Assembly (NCBI GenBank): GCA_025458755.1
Contig: JALORT010000078.1
Location: 1-8,115 of the forward strand
Source: Methylotetracoccus sp.
Lineage (GTDB): Bacteria > Pseudomonadota > Gammaproteobacteria > Methylococcales > Methylococcaceae
Direction: 5' to 3'
DNA: 8,115 nt
In this document: piece after piece, positions 7,888 through 8,115 of the stretch
Numbering within the stretch: the stretch's first letter is position 1
Layout: each line of letters begins with the position of its first letter
Notes under the pieces: generated by a model
What the model saw: the letters and a program-made list of their open reading frames with translations, nothing else
Databases searched by the model: none
What the model was told of the DNA's origin: nothing
Program-made: the position numbers and the translations under genes

Positions 7888-8115
7888 TCAGGCAAAGAAA
7901 CGCTTGATGCCGGCCATGGTCATGTCCACGGCGACCAGGTTGAGCATCAGGCCCATGAGCCGCTCGACGGCGCTCAAGCCTCGGGGTCCGAGCCATTCTG
8001 CCAGCGGACGTCCGAGCAGGAAGGTAGTCAGATTCGCCAGGAAAGCCAATGCCAATGCGCCGAGCAGCGTCGCGAGCGGGATCCCGTGTTGTTTGCTTAG
8101 CAGCATCACGGTCGT
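7888..8115 (-). CDS. MarC-family integral membrane protein, C-terminal part (partial, runs off right edge)
   Basis: The minus strand is open from the window edge to TGA at 7890-7888, giving the last 75 residues. The visible part begins TTVMLLSKQHG, matching the segment after the GPGAITTV-type motif of MarC (UPF0056) proteins. A membrane helix follows (LATLLGALALAFLANLTTFL), then RPLAEWLGPRGLSAVERLMG and a last helix (LMLNLVAVDMTMAGIKRFF). The arrangement of LSAVERLMGLML followed by a C-terminal helix is typical of the family end. MarC proteins have about six membrane helices and no established transport activity; despite the name they are not shown to cause antibiotic resistance. The GTG at 8109 is not the real start, since the frame continues beyond the window. 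It converges on the ATPase operon and is unlikely to be functionally related. Confidence 0.75.
   Translation of the reverse strand, partial: TTVMLLSKQHGIPLATLLGALALAFLANLTTFLLGRPLAEWLGPRGLSAVERLMGLMLNLVAVDMTMAGIKRFFA

Overview
The window is about 62-65% G+C by eye. It carries one compact, almost complete operon of nine plus-strand genes (1284-7795) in the order atpD-atpC-atpQ-atpR-atpB-atpE-atpF-atpA-atpG. This gene order, with beta and epsilon first, two small membrane genes (atpQ, atpR) inserted before subunit a, no separate delta gene (atpH) and gamma last, is the signature of the alternative 'N-type' F1Fo-ATPase. Such operons are scattered by lateral transfer among bacteria and some archaea and usually sit beside an ordinary housekeeping F-ATPase encoded elsewhere. 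Codon usage, the flanking genes (an outer-membrane DUF2490 protein ending in Phe, a probable lipoprotein, a MarC-family membrane protein) and the Gram-negative envelope signals suggest a G+C-rich proteobacterium, probably gammaproteobacterial. The genus cannot be fixed from this sequence alone.

Layout. Positions 1-243 (minus) hold the 5' part of a probable lipoprotein gene that runs off the left edge. A divergent intergenic stretch of about 225 bp precedes a DUF2490-type outer-membrane beta-barrel gene (469-1191, plus). After a 92-bp gap the ATPase operon starts. The beta and epsilon genes (1284-3081) are followed by atpQ and atpR (to 3683), then a, c and b (to 5438), then alpha and gamma (to 7795). 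Adjacent genes overlap or lie within a few bases of each other, which implies one transcript with translational coupling. After a 92-bp gap the convergent 3' end of a marC-like gene (minus) runs off the right edge.

How it works together. AtpD and AtpA form the catalytic hexamer; AtpG and AtpC form the central stalk; AtpE is the ion-carrying rotor ring; AtpB is the stator half-channel; AtpF is a long peripheral stalk subunit whose C-terminus looks delta-like and may replace the missing AtpH. AtpQ and AtpR are small membrane proteins specific to this ATPase type. All key catalytic and ion-path residues are present, so the complex looks functional.

Most notable observation: atpQ has no ATG, GTG, TTG or CTG for its conserved N-terminal part. 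The atpC/atpQ junction reads GATAAC where the common ATGA stop/start overlap (GATGAAC) would restore a 104-residue AtpQ. This looks like a single-base deletion, or a sequencing error, that removed the atpQ start while leaving AtpC unchanged. The c subunit has a carboxylate in both helices, which makes its coupling ion (Na+ or H+) a real question.
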